Positions 12,816-18,351 of a DNA stretch of 18,351 nucleotides are shown in pieces. Position 1 is the first letter of the stretch, and the number at the start of each line of letters is the position of its first letter. A program made the position numbers and the translations under genes. A model generated the notes under the pieces. The model saw nothing but the letters and a program-made list of their open reading frames with translations, was not told where the DNA came from and made no database searches. Source of the DNA: CAZSCF01 sp964605365 (lineage in GTDB: Bacteria; Patescibacteriota; Minisyncoccia; Moranbacterales; UBA2206); NCBI GenBank assembly GCA_964605365.1, contig CAZSCF010000013.1, positions 1 through 18,351 of the forward strand. The letters are read 5' to 3'.

Positions 12816-13946
12816 ATGAACTCAATTCAACTTTCTAAAAAAATAGGCGGTAAAATCGAAATAAAAAGTAAGCGAAAACTGACGGCAAAAAATCTGCCTG
12901 TTTTATATACTCCCGGAGTGGCCAGTGTATCTTCGGCAATTGCTAAAAATAGGAAACTTTCTTTTGATTATACGATTCGCCGAAATACCATTGCCGTTAT
13001 TTCTGATGGTTCGGCTGTTTTAGGTTTGGGAAATATTGGACCGGAGGCAGCCTTGCCGGTGATGGAGGGTAAAGCGCTCTTATTTAAAGAGCTGGGCGGA
13101 GTTGATGCGATTCCTATTGTATTAAATACTCAGGAAACGGAGGAAATTATAAAAACTATAAAATATTTAGCCCCGACTTTTGGCGGTATCAATCTGGAAG
13201 ATATTTCAGCTCCACGCTGTTTCGAAATTGAAGAAAGACTTAAAAGAGAGCTGGATATACCGATTTTTCACGATGATCAACACGGAACAGCCGTTGTGGT
13301 TTTAGCCGGGCTCATCAATGCGTTAAAAGTGGTAAAAAAAGATATTTGCAAAGTAAAAATTGTCATTAGCGGGGCAGGTGCGGCTGGCATAGCTATCGCG
13401 AAACTTCTCTTAAAATATAGCGCAAAAAATATCTTAATTATTGACAGTCGGGGAATAATTTGCAAATCAAGACTTCAGGAACTTAATTCGTCAAAAAGAG
13501 AAATATTAAAAATTACCAATCCGTATAATTTGAAAGGAAGTTTGCAGGATGCTGTTGCTGGCGCCGATGTTTTTATAGGAGTTTCAGCGCCGAATATTTT
13601 AAAAAAAGAAGATGTGGAAAAGATGAACAAAAGGGCTATTGTCTTTGCTATGGCAAATCCCATTCCGGAAATTATGCCGGACGTTGCTAAAAAAGGCGGA
13701 GCGGAAATTGTCGGAACCGGAAGATCGGATTTTAACAACCAGCTGAATAATGTATTAGTTTTTCCTGGAATTTTTAAGGGAGTATTAAAATGCAAAATCA
13801 AAAAAATCGAGGATAAGCACAAGCTTTTGGCTGCTAAGGCCATTGCCAGCTTGATAAAAAAACCTACTGCTGATAAAATAATACCAGAAGCACTGGATAG
13901 AAGAGTCGCAGTGGTTGTTTCGAGAATATTTGAAAGATGTCGGTAA
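12816..13946 (+). CDS. Malic enzyme (oxaloacetate-decarboxylating malate dehydrogenase)
   Basis: Oxidative decarboxylation of malate to pyruvate, giving NAD(P)H. The 376-residue chain is the short bacterial form. Visible are YTPGVA with catalytic Tyr (31-36), SDGSAVLGLGNIGP (63-76), EGKA with the catalytic Lys (K86), the metal ligands NLEDI (127-131) and FHDDQHGTA (151-159), the nucleotide-binding GAGAAG (186-191) and MANPIPEI near the C-terminus. NAD or NADP preference is not settled, though an Asp at the end of the second beta strand (IIDSRG) is compatible with NAD. It starts 2 bases after trxA, so the reductant it makes might be coupled to the thioredoxin branch; that link is inference. 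No malate-producing gene is in the window. Confidence 0.93.
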   Translation: MNSIQLSKKIGGKIEIKSKRKLTAKNLPVLYTPGVASVSSAIAKNRKLSFDYTIRRNTIAVISDGSAVLGLGNIGPEAALPVMEGKALLFKELGGVDAIPIVLNTQETEEIIKTIKYLAPTFGGINLEDISAPRCFEIEERLKRELDIPIFHDDQHGTAVVVLAGLINALKVVKKDICKVKIVISGAGAAGIAIAKLLLKYSAKNILIIDSRGIICKSRLQELNSSKREILKITNPYNLKGSLQDAVAGADVFIGVSAPNILKKEDVEKMNKRAIVFAMANPIPEIMPDVAKKGGAEIVGTGRSDFNNQLNNVLVFPGIFKGVLKCKIKKIEDKHKLLAAKAIASLIKKPTADKIIPEALDRRVAVVVSRIFERCR

Positions 13947-14017
13947 TTGTTTTTTTTGTAATTAACGCATTGGTTATTTATTTTTAAAAATTCGTAATTT
14001 ATAGAAAAAACATATTA

Positions 14018-14458
14018 ATGAAAATATATAGAAAAAAAATACAAATAACAAGTGAAAGTCAGATAGAGTTTATTGACATAACGGATAAAGTTGAGGAAGT
14101 GATAGAAAGTTCAGGCATCAGAGAGGGGCAAGTTCTGATTTATTCTCCGCATACCAGCGCGGGAATAGTTGTGAATCATAATGAGCCGATGCTTATCCAG
14201 GATTTTATGAGATTATTATATCGACTTGTGCCTCTCGGCGACAGGTATTCACACGACTTGTTTGAAATAAAAAAGGGCCAAATTTCTGATGGAAGAAGCA
14301 ATGGGCATTCGCATTGCAAGACAATGTTATTGGGAATAAGCGAAACCATCCCCTTGGATAGTGGAAAAATGCTTATTACCGAGAAACAAAGTATTTTCTT
14401 GGCAGAAATGGATGGCTCAAGAAGTCGTGATGTGATTGTGCAGATAATCGGAACATAA
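14018..14458 (+). CDS. YjbQ/UPF0047 family protein
   Basis: The 146-residue length is normal for this small, soluble, single-domain family. Its conserved signature is clear: HTSAGIVVNHNEP (about 45-57), the His-rich HSHCKTMLLG near 97-106 and ITEKQSIFLAEMDGSRSRDV (about 120-139). Members are trimeric metal-binding proteins; some have weak thiamine-phosphate synthase activity, and many annotations use 'secondary thiamine-phosphate synthase', but the physiological role is unsettled. No thiamine gene is nearby. It is followed 18 bases later by a pcm-like gene, probably in the same transcript. No Shine-Dalgarno sequence is seen. Confidence 0.92.
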   Translation: MKIYRKKIQITSESQIEFIDITDKVEEVIESSGIREGQVLIYSPHTSAGIVVNHNEPMLIQDFMRLLYRLVPLGDRYSHDLFEIKKGQISDGRSNGHSHCKTMLLGISETIPLDSGKMLITEKQSIFLAEMDGSRSRDVIVQIIGT

Positions 14459-14460
14459 CT

Positions 14461-14475
14461 TTGATTTTAAATCAA
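14461..14475. other. Perfect palindrome directly before pcm
   Basis: TTGATTT and AAATCAA around a single T, ending one base before the pcm start codon. It could be an operator or a hairpin that masks the start; chance is also possible in such AT-rich DNA. Confidence 0.35.
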
Positions 14476-14476
14476 G

Positions 14477-15091
14477 ATGAGCAAAATAGTCAGTGACCTT
14501 ATTAGACAAGGCTACTTAAAAACAGATAAAATTATCGAGGCTTTTTCGGAAATAAGTAGAATTGAGTTTTTGCCAAAGGAAATAGAATTGCAGGCAGAAG
14601 TCAATGTGGCCTTGCCGATTGGTTATGGACAAACAATTTCTCAACCGTTGACGATGGCTTTTATGTTGGAACTTTTAAATCCCAAGGAAGGTCAAAAAAT
14701 TTTGGATGTAGGCAGCGGTTCCGGTTGGTCCACGTCTTTGTTGGCGCATATTGTTGGTGGCAATGGTAAGATTATTGCGGTTGAAAAAATAAATGAACTT
14801 GTGAAAGTAGGCAAAAAAAATGCGAATAAATTCGGTTTTGTTAAAAAAGGTATAATTGATTTTTATGAAGCTGAAAAAAAGCTTGGATTTTCAAAAGAAG
14901 CTCCTTATGACAGGATTTTAGTGTCAGCTGCCGCTTCAGATATCCCGCAGGAACTCGTGGAGCAATTGAAAGTTGGCGGCATCATGGTTATTCCTGTTAA
15001 AAATGATATTGTTTTTGTGGAGAAGAAAAATGAAACGGAAATTTATAAAGAAGAGTTTCCCGGATTCAGTTTTGTGCCCTTGATTATGTAA
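14477..15091 (+). CDS. pcm: Protein-L-isoaspartate O-methyltransferase-like protein
   Basis: By family, a SAM-dependent enzyme that methylates isoaspartyl residues in damaged proteins to start their repair. The 204-residue length fits. The family block IGYGQTISQPLTMAFMLELL (48-67) contains the substrate-binding segment, and ILDVGSGSGWSTSLLA (75-90) is methyltransferase motif I. Later motifs, YDRILVSAAASDIP and LKVGGIMVIPV, also fit. The C-terminus is a little shorter than in the E. coli enzyme. It follows yjbQ by 18 bases. Activity on isoaspartate is inferred from family only. Confidence 0.88.
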   Translation: MSKIVSDLIRQGYLKTDKIIEAFSEISRIEFLPKEIELQAEVNVALPIGYGQTISQPLTMAFMLELLNPKEGQKILDVGSGSGWSTSLLAHIVGGNGKIIAVEKINELVKVGKKNANKFGFVKKGIIDFYEAEKKLGFSKEAPYDRILVSAAASDIPQELVEQLKVGGIMVIPVKNDIVFVEKKNETEIYKEEFPGFSFVPLIM

Positions 15092-15136
15092 AGTTTTATT
15101 TTCTGAAACTCGTTTTTTGGAAATAACCATAAATTT

Positions 15137-15150
15137 AATTTGTACAAATT
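15137..15150. other. 14-bp perfect palindrome upstream of mltG
   Basis: AATTTGTACAAATT, 8 bases before the mltG start. Operator-like, but no known regulator is recognised. Confidence 0.3.
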
Positions 15151-15158
15151 AGTTTTTT

Positions 15159-16172
15159 ATGATGAAAAAATCATATAAGTTGGTTTTAATTTTGCTTTTT
15201 TTATTGTTATTGCTCTTCGGGGCGGCTTTTTATTTGCGTTTTAGGGTTTATTATTCGACCGGAAGCGATAAAACAGAAAAAAACTTCGAGGTTTTAAAGG
15301 GGGATGGAGGAAAAACAGTTGCCTTAAATTTGGAAAAGAATAATCTTATTTCGGGTAAATGGTATTTTTTCTATTATCTCAGAGCAAATAATTTTTCTGA
15401 CAAAATTTTACCTGGCAAATATGACTTGAACGGAAAAATGACCATTCCGGAGATAGTTGCCCTTATAACACAGAAAAAAGATGATTCAATTAAATTAACT
15501 TTTCCGGAAGGTTGGGATAGTAAAAAAATGGCAACCAGGCTTTCTGAAAATGGTTTAGACGGAGAAAGTTTTTTAAAGTTAGTTGAAAATCCTGGAGAAT
15601 TGAAAATCAAGTATAATTTTTTGCAAGACGCAAAAATCAAGACCCTGGAAGGCTTTCTTTTTCCGGACACATATTTTTTCAAAAAGGATGAAAGTGCCGA
15701 AAATATCATCGTAAAAATGCTAGGAAATTTTAACACTCAATTTTCAATTTCGATCAGAGAAGAGATAATTAAAAGAAAAATCTCTACTTTAGATGTGGTT
15801 ATCATGGCAAGTATTTTGGAAAAAGAAGTTGAAACTGATGAGGATAGGGCGCTGGCCAGCGGAATATTTTGGAACAGAATTAAAAATGGGCAAGCTCTGC
15901 AAAGTTGTGCTACTCTGGCTTATGTTCTAGGTGAAAATAAGAAGCAATACTCTTTAGATGATATTCAGACAAAGTCCCTATATAATACTTATCAAAATAG
16001 AGGATTGCCTCCTGGGCCGATTTCTAATCCGGGCACTTCAGCCATCGAGGCAGCCATTTATCCAAAGTATTCTGATTATAATTTTTTTCTGAGCGATCCA
16101 GAAACAGGCAAGACAGTTTTTTCTAAAACATTCGAAGAGCATGTTGCCAATAAAGTTAAGTATGGTCTATGA
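15159..16172 (+). CDS. mltG: Endolytic transglycosylase MltG
   Basis: Membrane-bound lytic transglycosylase that cuts new glycan strands and so sets their length. The 337-residue protein has an N-terminal transmembrane helix (about 7-26), a LysM-like segment (about 42-106; FEVLKGDGGKTVALNLEKNNLI) and the YceG domain. Conserved pieces are FPEGW (115-119), LEGFLFPDTY (163-172), MASILEKEVETDEDRALASGIFWNRI (216-241) with catalytic Glu E221, and NTYQNRGLPPGPISNPG (276-292). LQSCATLAYVLG replaces the more usual LQSDPTVIY. Two adjacent ATG codons begin the frame. The gene ends with TGA and a REP-like palindrome starts 6 bases later. Confidence 0.94.
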   Translation: MMKKSYKLVLILLFLLLLLFGAAFYLRFRVYYSTGSDKTEKNFEVLKGDGGKTVALNLEKNNLISGKWYFFYYLRANNFSDKILPGKYDLNGKMTIPEIVALITQKKDDSIKLTFPEGWDSKKMATRLSENGLDGESFLKLVENPGELKIKYNFLQDAKIKTLEGFLFPDTYFFKKDESAENIIVKMLGNFNTQFSISIREEIIKRKISTLDVVIMASILEKEVETDEDRALASGIFWNRIKNGQALQSCATLAYVLGENKKQYSLDDIQTKSLYNTYQNRGLPPGPISNPGTSAIEAAIYPKYSDYNFFLSDPETGKTVFSKTFEEHVANKVKYGL

Positions 16173-16178
16173 TCTGTA

Positions 16179-16205
16179 ATTTGTAGGGGTCCGACCCCTA
16201 CAAAT
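16179..16205 (+). repeat. REP-like palindrome upstream of the RAYT gene
   Basis: Arms ATTTGTAGGGGTC and GACCCCTACAAAT, 13 bp each and perfect, around a central C. It lies between the mltG stop and the transposase start (26 bases before it). The single centre base gives the palindrome a polarity, shared with the copies inside and after the gene. Confidence 0.85.
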
Positions 16206-16231
16206 CTACGAATATTATATAAAAACAAAAA

Positions 16232-16879
16232 ATGCGAAAAAATATCTCTTTTGCAAATAATGAATATTATCATATATATAATCGCGGAGCTGATAAGAGA
16301 AATATTTTTTTAGATAACTATGATTATTTAAGGTTTCTCAGATCAATTAATGAATTTAATCAAATTGATCCAATTATTAGCTTATATACAAAAGATCAAT
16401 TGGCGAAATCTGTAGGGGTCCGACCCCTATGGAAAGATAAACTGTTAGTTGAGATTATAGTCTACTATTTAAATCCAAATCACTTCCATCTAATTTTAAA
16501 GCAACTTCGGGAAAACGGAATTTCCGAATTTATGAAAAGAGTCGGTGGAGGCTATACTGGATATTTTAATCACAAAAATAAACGAAACGGCGTTTTGTTT
16601 CAAGGAAAATTCAAAGCAGTGCATATTGATTCGAATGAAAAGCTGCTTTATTTGTCAGCCTATGTAAATGGAAACAATAAAGTTCATGGAATTGAAAATA
16701 AAAATAAATTTCGTAGCAGTTTTGATGAATATAAAAAAAATATAAAAGTATTGTGTAATCCCGAAATTATTTTAGATCAATTCAAAACAGCCGATGATTA
16801 TGTGAGATATGTTAAAGAAACTGTAAAGGAAGTTCATGACATCAGAGAAGATATGAAGACCTGCCTCTTGGATGTATAA
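16232..16879 (+). CDS. REP-associated tyrosine transposase (RAYT, IS200-like Y1 family)
   Basis: Single-strand DNA transposase-like protein of the HUH/Y1 group, 215 residues. It opens with the RAYT signature EYYHIYNRGADKRNIF (11-26). The metal-binding HUH motif is H84-F85-H86 in YYLNPNHFHLIL. The likely catalytic Tyr is Y108 in GGGYTGYFNHKNKRNGVLFQGKF, which also matches the family. RAYTs are usually single-copy and domesticated, and act on REP palindromes. Here such palindromes lie just upstream (16179-16205), just downstream (16888-16910) and inside the gene (16412-16430), where they encode residues 61-67, VGVRPLW. The inserted stretch sits between two predicted structural elements and the frame is intact. 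No IS ends or target duplications are seen. No Shine-Dalgarno sequence is seen. Confidence 0.9.
   Translation: MRKNISFANNEYYHIYNRGADKRNIFLDNYDYLRFLRSINEFNQIDPIISLYTKDQLAKSVGVRPLWKDKLLVEIIVYYLNPNHFHLILKQLRENGISEFMKRVGGGYTGYFNHKNKRNGVLFQGKFKAVHIDSNEKLLYLSAYVNGNNKVHGIENKNKFRSSFDEYKKNIKVLCNPEIILDQFKTADDYVRYVKETVKEVHDIREDMKTCLLDV
16412..16430 (+). repeat. REP-like palindrome inside the RAYT reading frame
   Basis: Arms TAGGGGTC (16413-16420) and GACCCCTA (16422-16429) around a central C, the same core and polarity as the upstream copy. It is read in frame as part of the transposase. Confidence 0.85.
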
Positions 16880-16887
16880 GGTAAATC

Positions 16888-16910
16888 TGTAGGAGTCCGA
16901 CCCCCTACGG
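16888..16910 (+). repeat. REP-like palindrome after the RAYT gene, degenerate
   Basis: GTAGGAGTC, central C, GACCCCCTAC: the same core with one substitution and one extra C, so the hairpin carries a bulge. It starts 8 bases after the transposase stop codon and has the same polarity as the upstream copy. Confidence 0.7.
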
Positions 16911-16931
16911 AAGCTACACATCTGTGGATAA

Positions 16932-16953
16932 CTTCTTCTTCTTCTTCTTCTTC
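16932..16953 (+). repeat. CTT microsatellite, left part
   Basis: About seven CTT units running into the assembly gap. A perfect DnaA-box sequence (TGTGGATAA, 16923-16931) lies directly before it. Confidence 0.9.
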
Positions 16954-17053
16954 NNNNNNNNNNNNNNNNNNNNNNNNNNNNNNNNNNNNNNNNNNNNNNN
17001 NNNNNNNNNNNNNNNNNNNNNNNNNNNNNNNNNNNNNNNNNNNNNNNNNNNNN
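16954..17053. other. 100-N scaffold gap inside the CTT repeat
   Basis: Exactly 100 N, the usual placeholder for a gap of unknown length. Both edges are CTT repeat, so the assembler probably stopped at a tandem repeat longer than it could span. The join between the two sides is therefore provisional. Confidence 0.95.
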
Positions 17054-17075
17054 CTTCTTCTTCTTCTTCTTCTTC
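17054..17075 (+). repeat. CTT microsatellite, right part
   Basis: About seven further CTT units in the same orientation, ending 8 bases before the TG of an extended -10 promoter. Confidence 0.9.
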
Positions 17076-17083
17076 GAATTTTG

Positions 17084-17092
17084 TGGTACAAT
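17084..17092 (+). promoter_or_regulatory. Extended -10 promoter of the surface-protein gene
   Basis: TGGTACAAT matches the extended -10 consensus. The -35 position (about 17064-17069) falls within the CTT repeat and has no -35-like hexamer. It would give a leader of about 100 bases before the ATG at 17197. Confidence 0.5.
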
Positions 17093-17114
17093 GATTTTGT
17101 GAGGAACTTCCCAT

Positions 17115-17126
17115 ATCTCATGAGAT
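17115..17126. promoter_or_regulatory. 12-bp palindrome just past the promoter
   Basis: ATCTCATGAGAT is a perfect palindrome near +16 to +27 of the predicted transcript of the surface-protein gene. The place suits an operator; the regulator is unknown. Confidence 0.3.
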
Positions 17127-17196
17127 TAGTCAACTTGCTCATAAAAAAGCCTCGTGGTTTAAAAGTAATTAAAACAAAATAAAAATTGAAAACCTC

Positions 17197-17397
17197 ATGC
17201 TGTATCTAGCATTGATTTCAGCAACAATATTTTTTGGCTTGCTGTATTTCAGATATAAAAAATATATTACAACCGGCTATCCTTTTATTATTTTCTTTTC
17301 GGTGCTGACTATCAGTGTTTTTTCTTTGTTGTGTTTTTCTCCCGAAACAATATCTTATCCGGATAAACACCTAAATATCTTGGGGGGGGGGGCTTAA
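17197..17397 (+). CDS. Membrane-anchor N-terminus of a surface protein, frame broken at poly-G
   Basis: As read, 66 codons that stop right after an 11-G run. The product has two hydrophobic helices (about 2-18 and 28-48) separated by RYKKYITTGYP, then a short polar stretch ending ILGGGA. It is unlikely to be a complete protein: with ten G instead of eleven, the frame runs on without a stop into the long open frame that follows, which has no start of its own nearby. It is best read as the anchor of one large gene that is out of frame here, through slippage at the G tract or a base-calling error. No Shine-Dalgarno sequence is seen; a promoter lies about 100 bases upstream. Confidence 0.7.
   Translation: MLYLALISATIFFGLLYFRYKKYITTGYPFIIFFSVLTISVFSLLCFSPETISYPDKHLNILGGGA
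17382..17392 (+). repeat. Homopolymer tract of 11 G in the coding region
   Basis: Eleven G in a row within otherwise AT-rich DNA, at codons 62-66 of the surface-protein gene, just after the second membrane helix. Ten (or thirteen) G would join the anchor and body frames. Such tracts are typical contingency loci and also typical error sites. Confidence 0.9.
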
Positions 17398-18351
17398 AAG
17401 TAAGGATAATCGTCTAGCTCAAAGCGATTGGAACAAAAAAGAATCAGATCAATCTTTTGATATAACTCCATCCGATAATTTAAACAATTCCAATGAAAAG
17501 GACGCCAGATTTGACGTCTCTACTTTTTTTACTTCAATAATCGATCCTAGTTCTTCTTTTGAAAACTATGACTATATCAATGGAGATATGGTTATTAAAG
17601 ATAATCAAACATTGCGTATCAAGCCCAATGCCATCGATTCGGCCAAAATCAAATGGCATTCTATTGAAAGTGAAGATATTTCCACCAGCGCTATCACTTC
17701 CCGCATCATTGAAGATAAAACCATTCAAGGCGAAGATATTGACAATAACGCCCATCTGACCATTGGCAAATTGACCATGCAGGGATATATTTTGCCAAGC
17801 AATGATAACAAATACTCTTTGGGTTCCGCTGCTTACAGATTTAAAGACTTGTACCTCGGTCCCAACTCTCTGCATATCATCGGCGACAACGGGGAGGAAA
17901 ACTCCATTTCTTACGATAGTGATCAAGATTATTTCGCTCTTTCTAGTGATACTCAAATCAGCGGCGATTTAACCGTTACCGGCATCATTAACGGTTCTTT
18001 GGCCGGTTCTTTTTCTCCTACCGGCAATGTAAATATGGCCACCCATATCCTCACCAACATCGGGAATAGCGGTACGGACTTCACTGCCACAGGCGGCCTC
18101 ACCTTAGCTGGCAGCTTAGTGGTCAACAATACCATCCAAGGCACGACTCTCAACACCGGGCAAGGCAACTATGAACTCTACGCCATGAATCAGGATGTTT
18201 TGACTACATCGAGTCCGACTTTCGCAGGACTTACTCTTAATGGTAATTTGATTTTAGGTTCCCACGCTTTAACTACTACTAATACCGATTTAATTTCCAA
18301 CCTCAATGCTGACTTACTGGACGGACAACAGGGAGCATATTATTTAAATAC
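17393..18351 (+). CDS. Large surface or tail-fibre-like repeat protein, body, runs off the window
   Basis: Open from just before the G run to the window end (at least 319 codons), 3' end not seen. The frame has a stop at 17372-17374 and its first ATG is 17588, yet the sequence before that ATG is already protein-like, so its natural start is the anchor at 17197. The product has a polar linker, then short beta-rich repeats: SAKIKWHSIESEDISTSAIT and similar; YSLGSAAYRFKDLYLGPNSL, a motif seen near the ends of phage tail fibres and in CPR surface proteins; a Gly/Thr-rich part (SGDLTVTGIINGSLAG, TSSPTFAGLTLNG); and LNADLLDGQQGAYYL, also tail-fibre-like. There are no Cys in the seen part. Likely an exported filament or adhesin held in the membrane by the anchor; ligand unknown. 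Codons become C-ending (ACC, ATC, GGC, AAC) from about 17600, unlike the rest of the window. Confidence 0.75.

Noticed and set aside
16232..16879. Complete IS200/IS605 insertion sequence with tnpB
   Set aside because: No TnpB or other cargo gene, and the N-terminal signature is that of RAYT proteins with REP palindromes rather than IS ends.
16179..16910. CRISPR array from the repeated palindromic units
   Set aside because: The units are not regularly spaced, lie around and inside a transposase gene, and fit REP elements; no cas genes are present.
16834..17142. Minus-strand frame rich in Glu/Arg crossing the N gap
   Set aside because: It is only the CTT microsatellite and the N placeholder read on the other strand; no real protein sequence flanks it.

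Overview
The window looks like a scaffold from an uncultivated, AT-rich, reduced bacterium, most consistent with Candidatus Patescibacteria (CPR, Parcubacteria-like). This is inferred from gene character, not from a marker-gene phylogeny. Supporting points: compact genes with short AT-rich leaders and almost no Shine-Dalgarno sequences; a MurF-type ligase lacking the usual N-terminal domain; a divergent cis-prenyltransferase; a RAYT-type transposase with palindromic REP-like repeats; and the start of a long repetitive surface protein. TGA ends mltG, which fits the standard bacterial code.

Layout. 1-227: a GC-rich, tRNA-3'-end-like island between two hairpin terminators. 228-3435 (minus strand): dnaX under its own promoter, then a GtrA-like membrane protein and a conserved protein of unknown function that form a separate two-gene unit. 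3436-3844: divergent noncoding region with promoters in both directions and four TGGGN-like boxes typical of MraZ operators. 3845-9094 (plus strand): a shortened division and cell wall cluster, mraZ-rsmH-ftsL-like-class B PBP-murF, without murE. 9251-9326: tRNA-Glu(CTC). 9340-11191: trans- and cis-prenyltransferases, probably supplying the lipid carrier for peptidoglycan and glycan synthesis. 11246-13946: a thioredoxin-fold/CcdA-like fusion, thioredoxin and malic enzyme. 14018-16172: YjbQ, a Pcm-like methyltransferase and MltG. 16179-16910: a RAYT transposase gene with REP-like palindromes on both sides and one inside its reading frame; a further copy lies at 11202-11226. 16932-17075: a CTT microsatellite broken by a 100-N scaffold gap. 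17197-18351: a membrane-anchored, tail-fibre-like surface protein whose frame is broken by one base at an 11-G run and which runs off the window.

How it fits together. Most of the window serves the cell envelope: division-cluster control (MraZ), peptidoglycan monomer synthesis (MurF), cross-linking (PBP), strand cleavage (MltG), carrier lipid (prenyltransferases), glycan-related membrane transport (GtrA-like) and extracytoplasmic thiol redox (CcdA fusion with thioredoxin). The most unusual part is the 3' end, where two simple-sequence tracts (CTT repeat near a promoter, poly-G in the coding region) sit exactly where phase variation of a surface protein would be controlled. Both are also classic places for assembly error, so raw reads are the deciding test.
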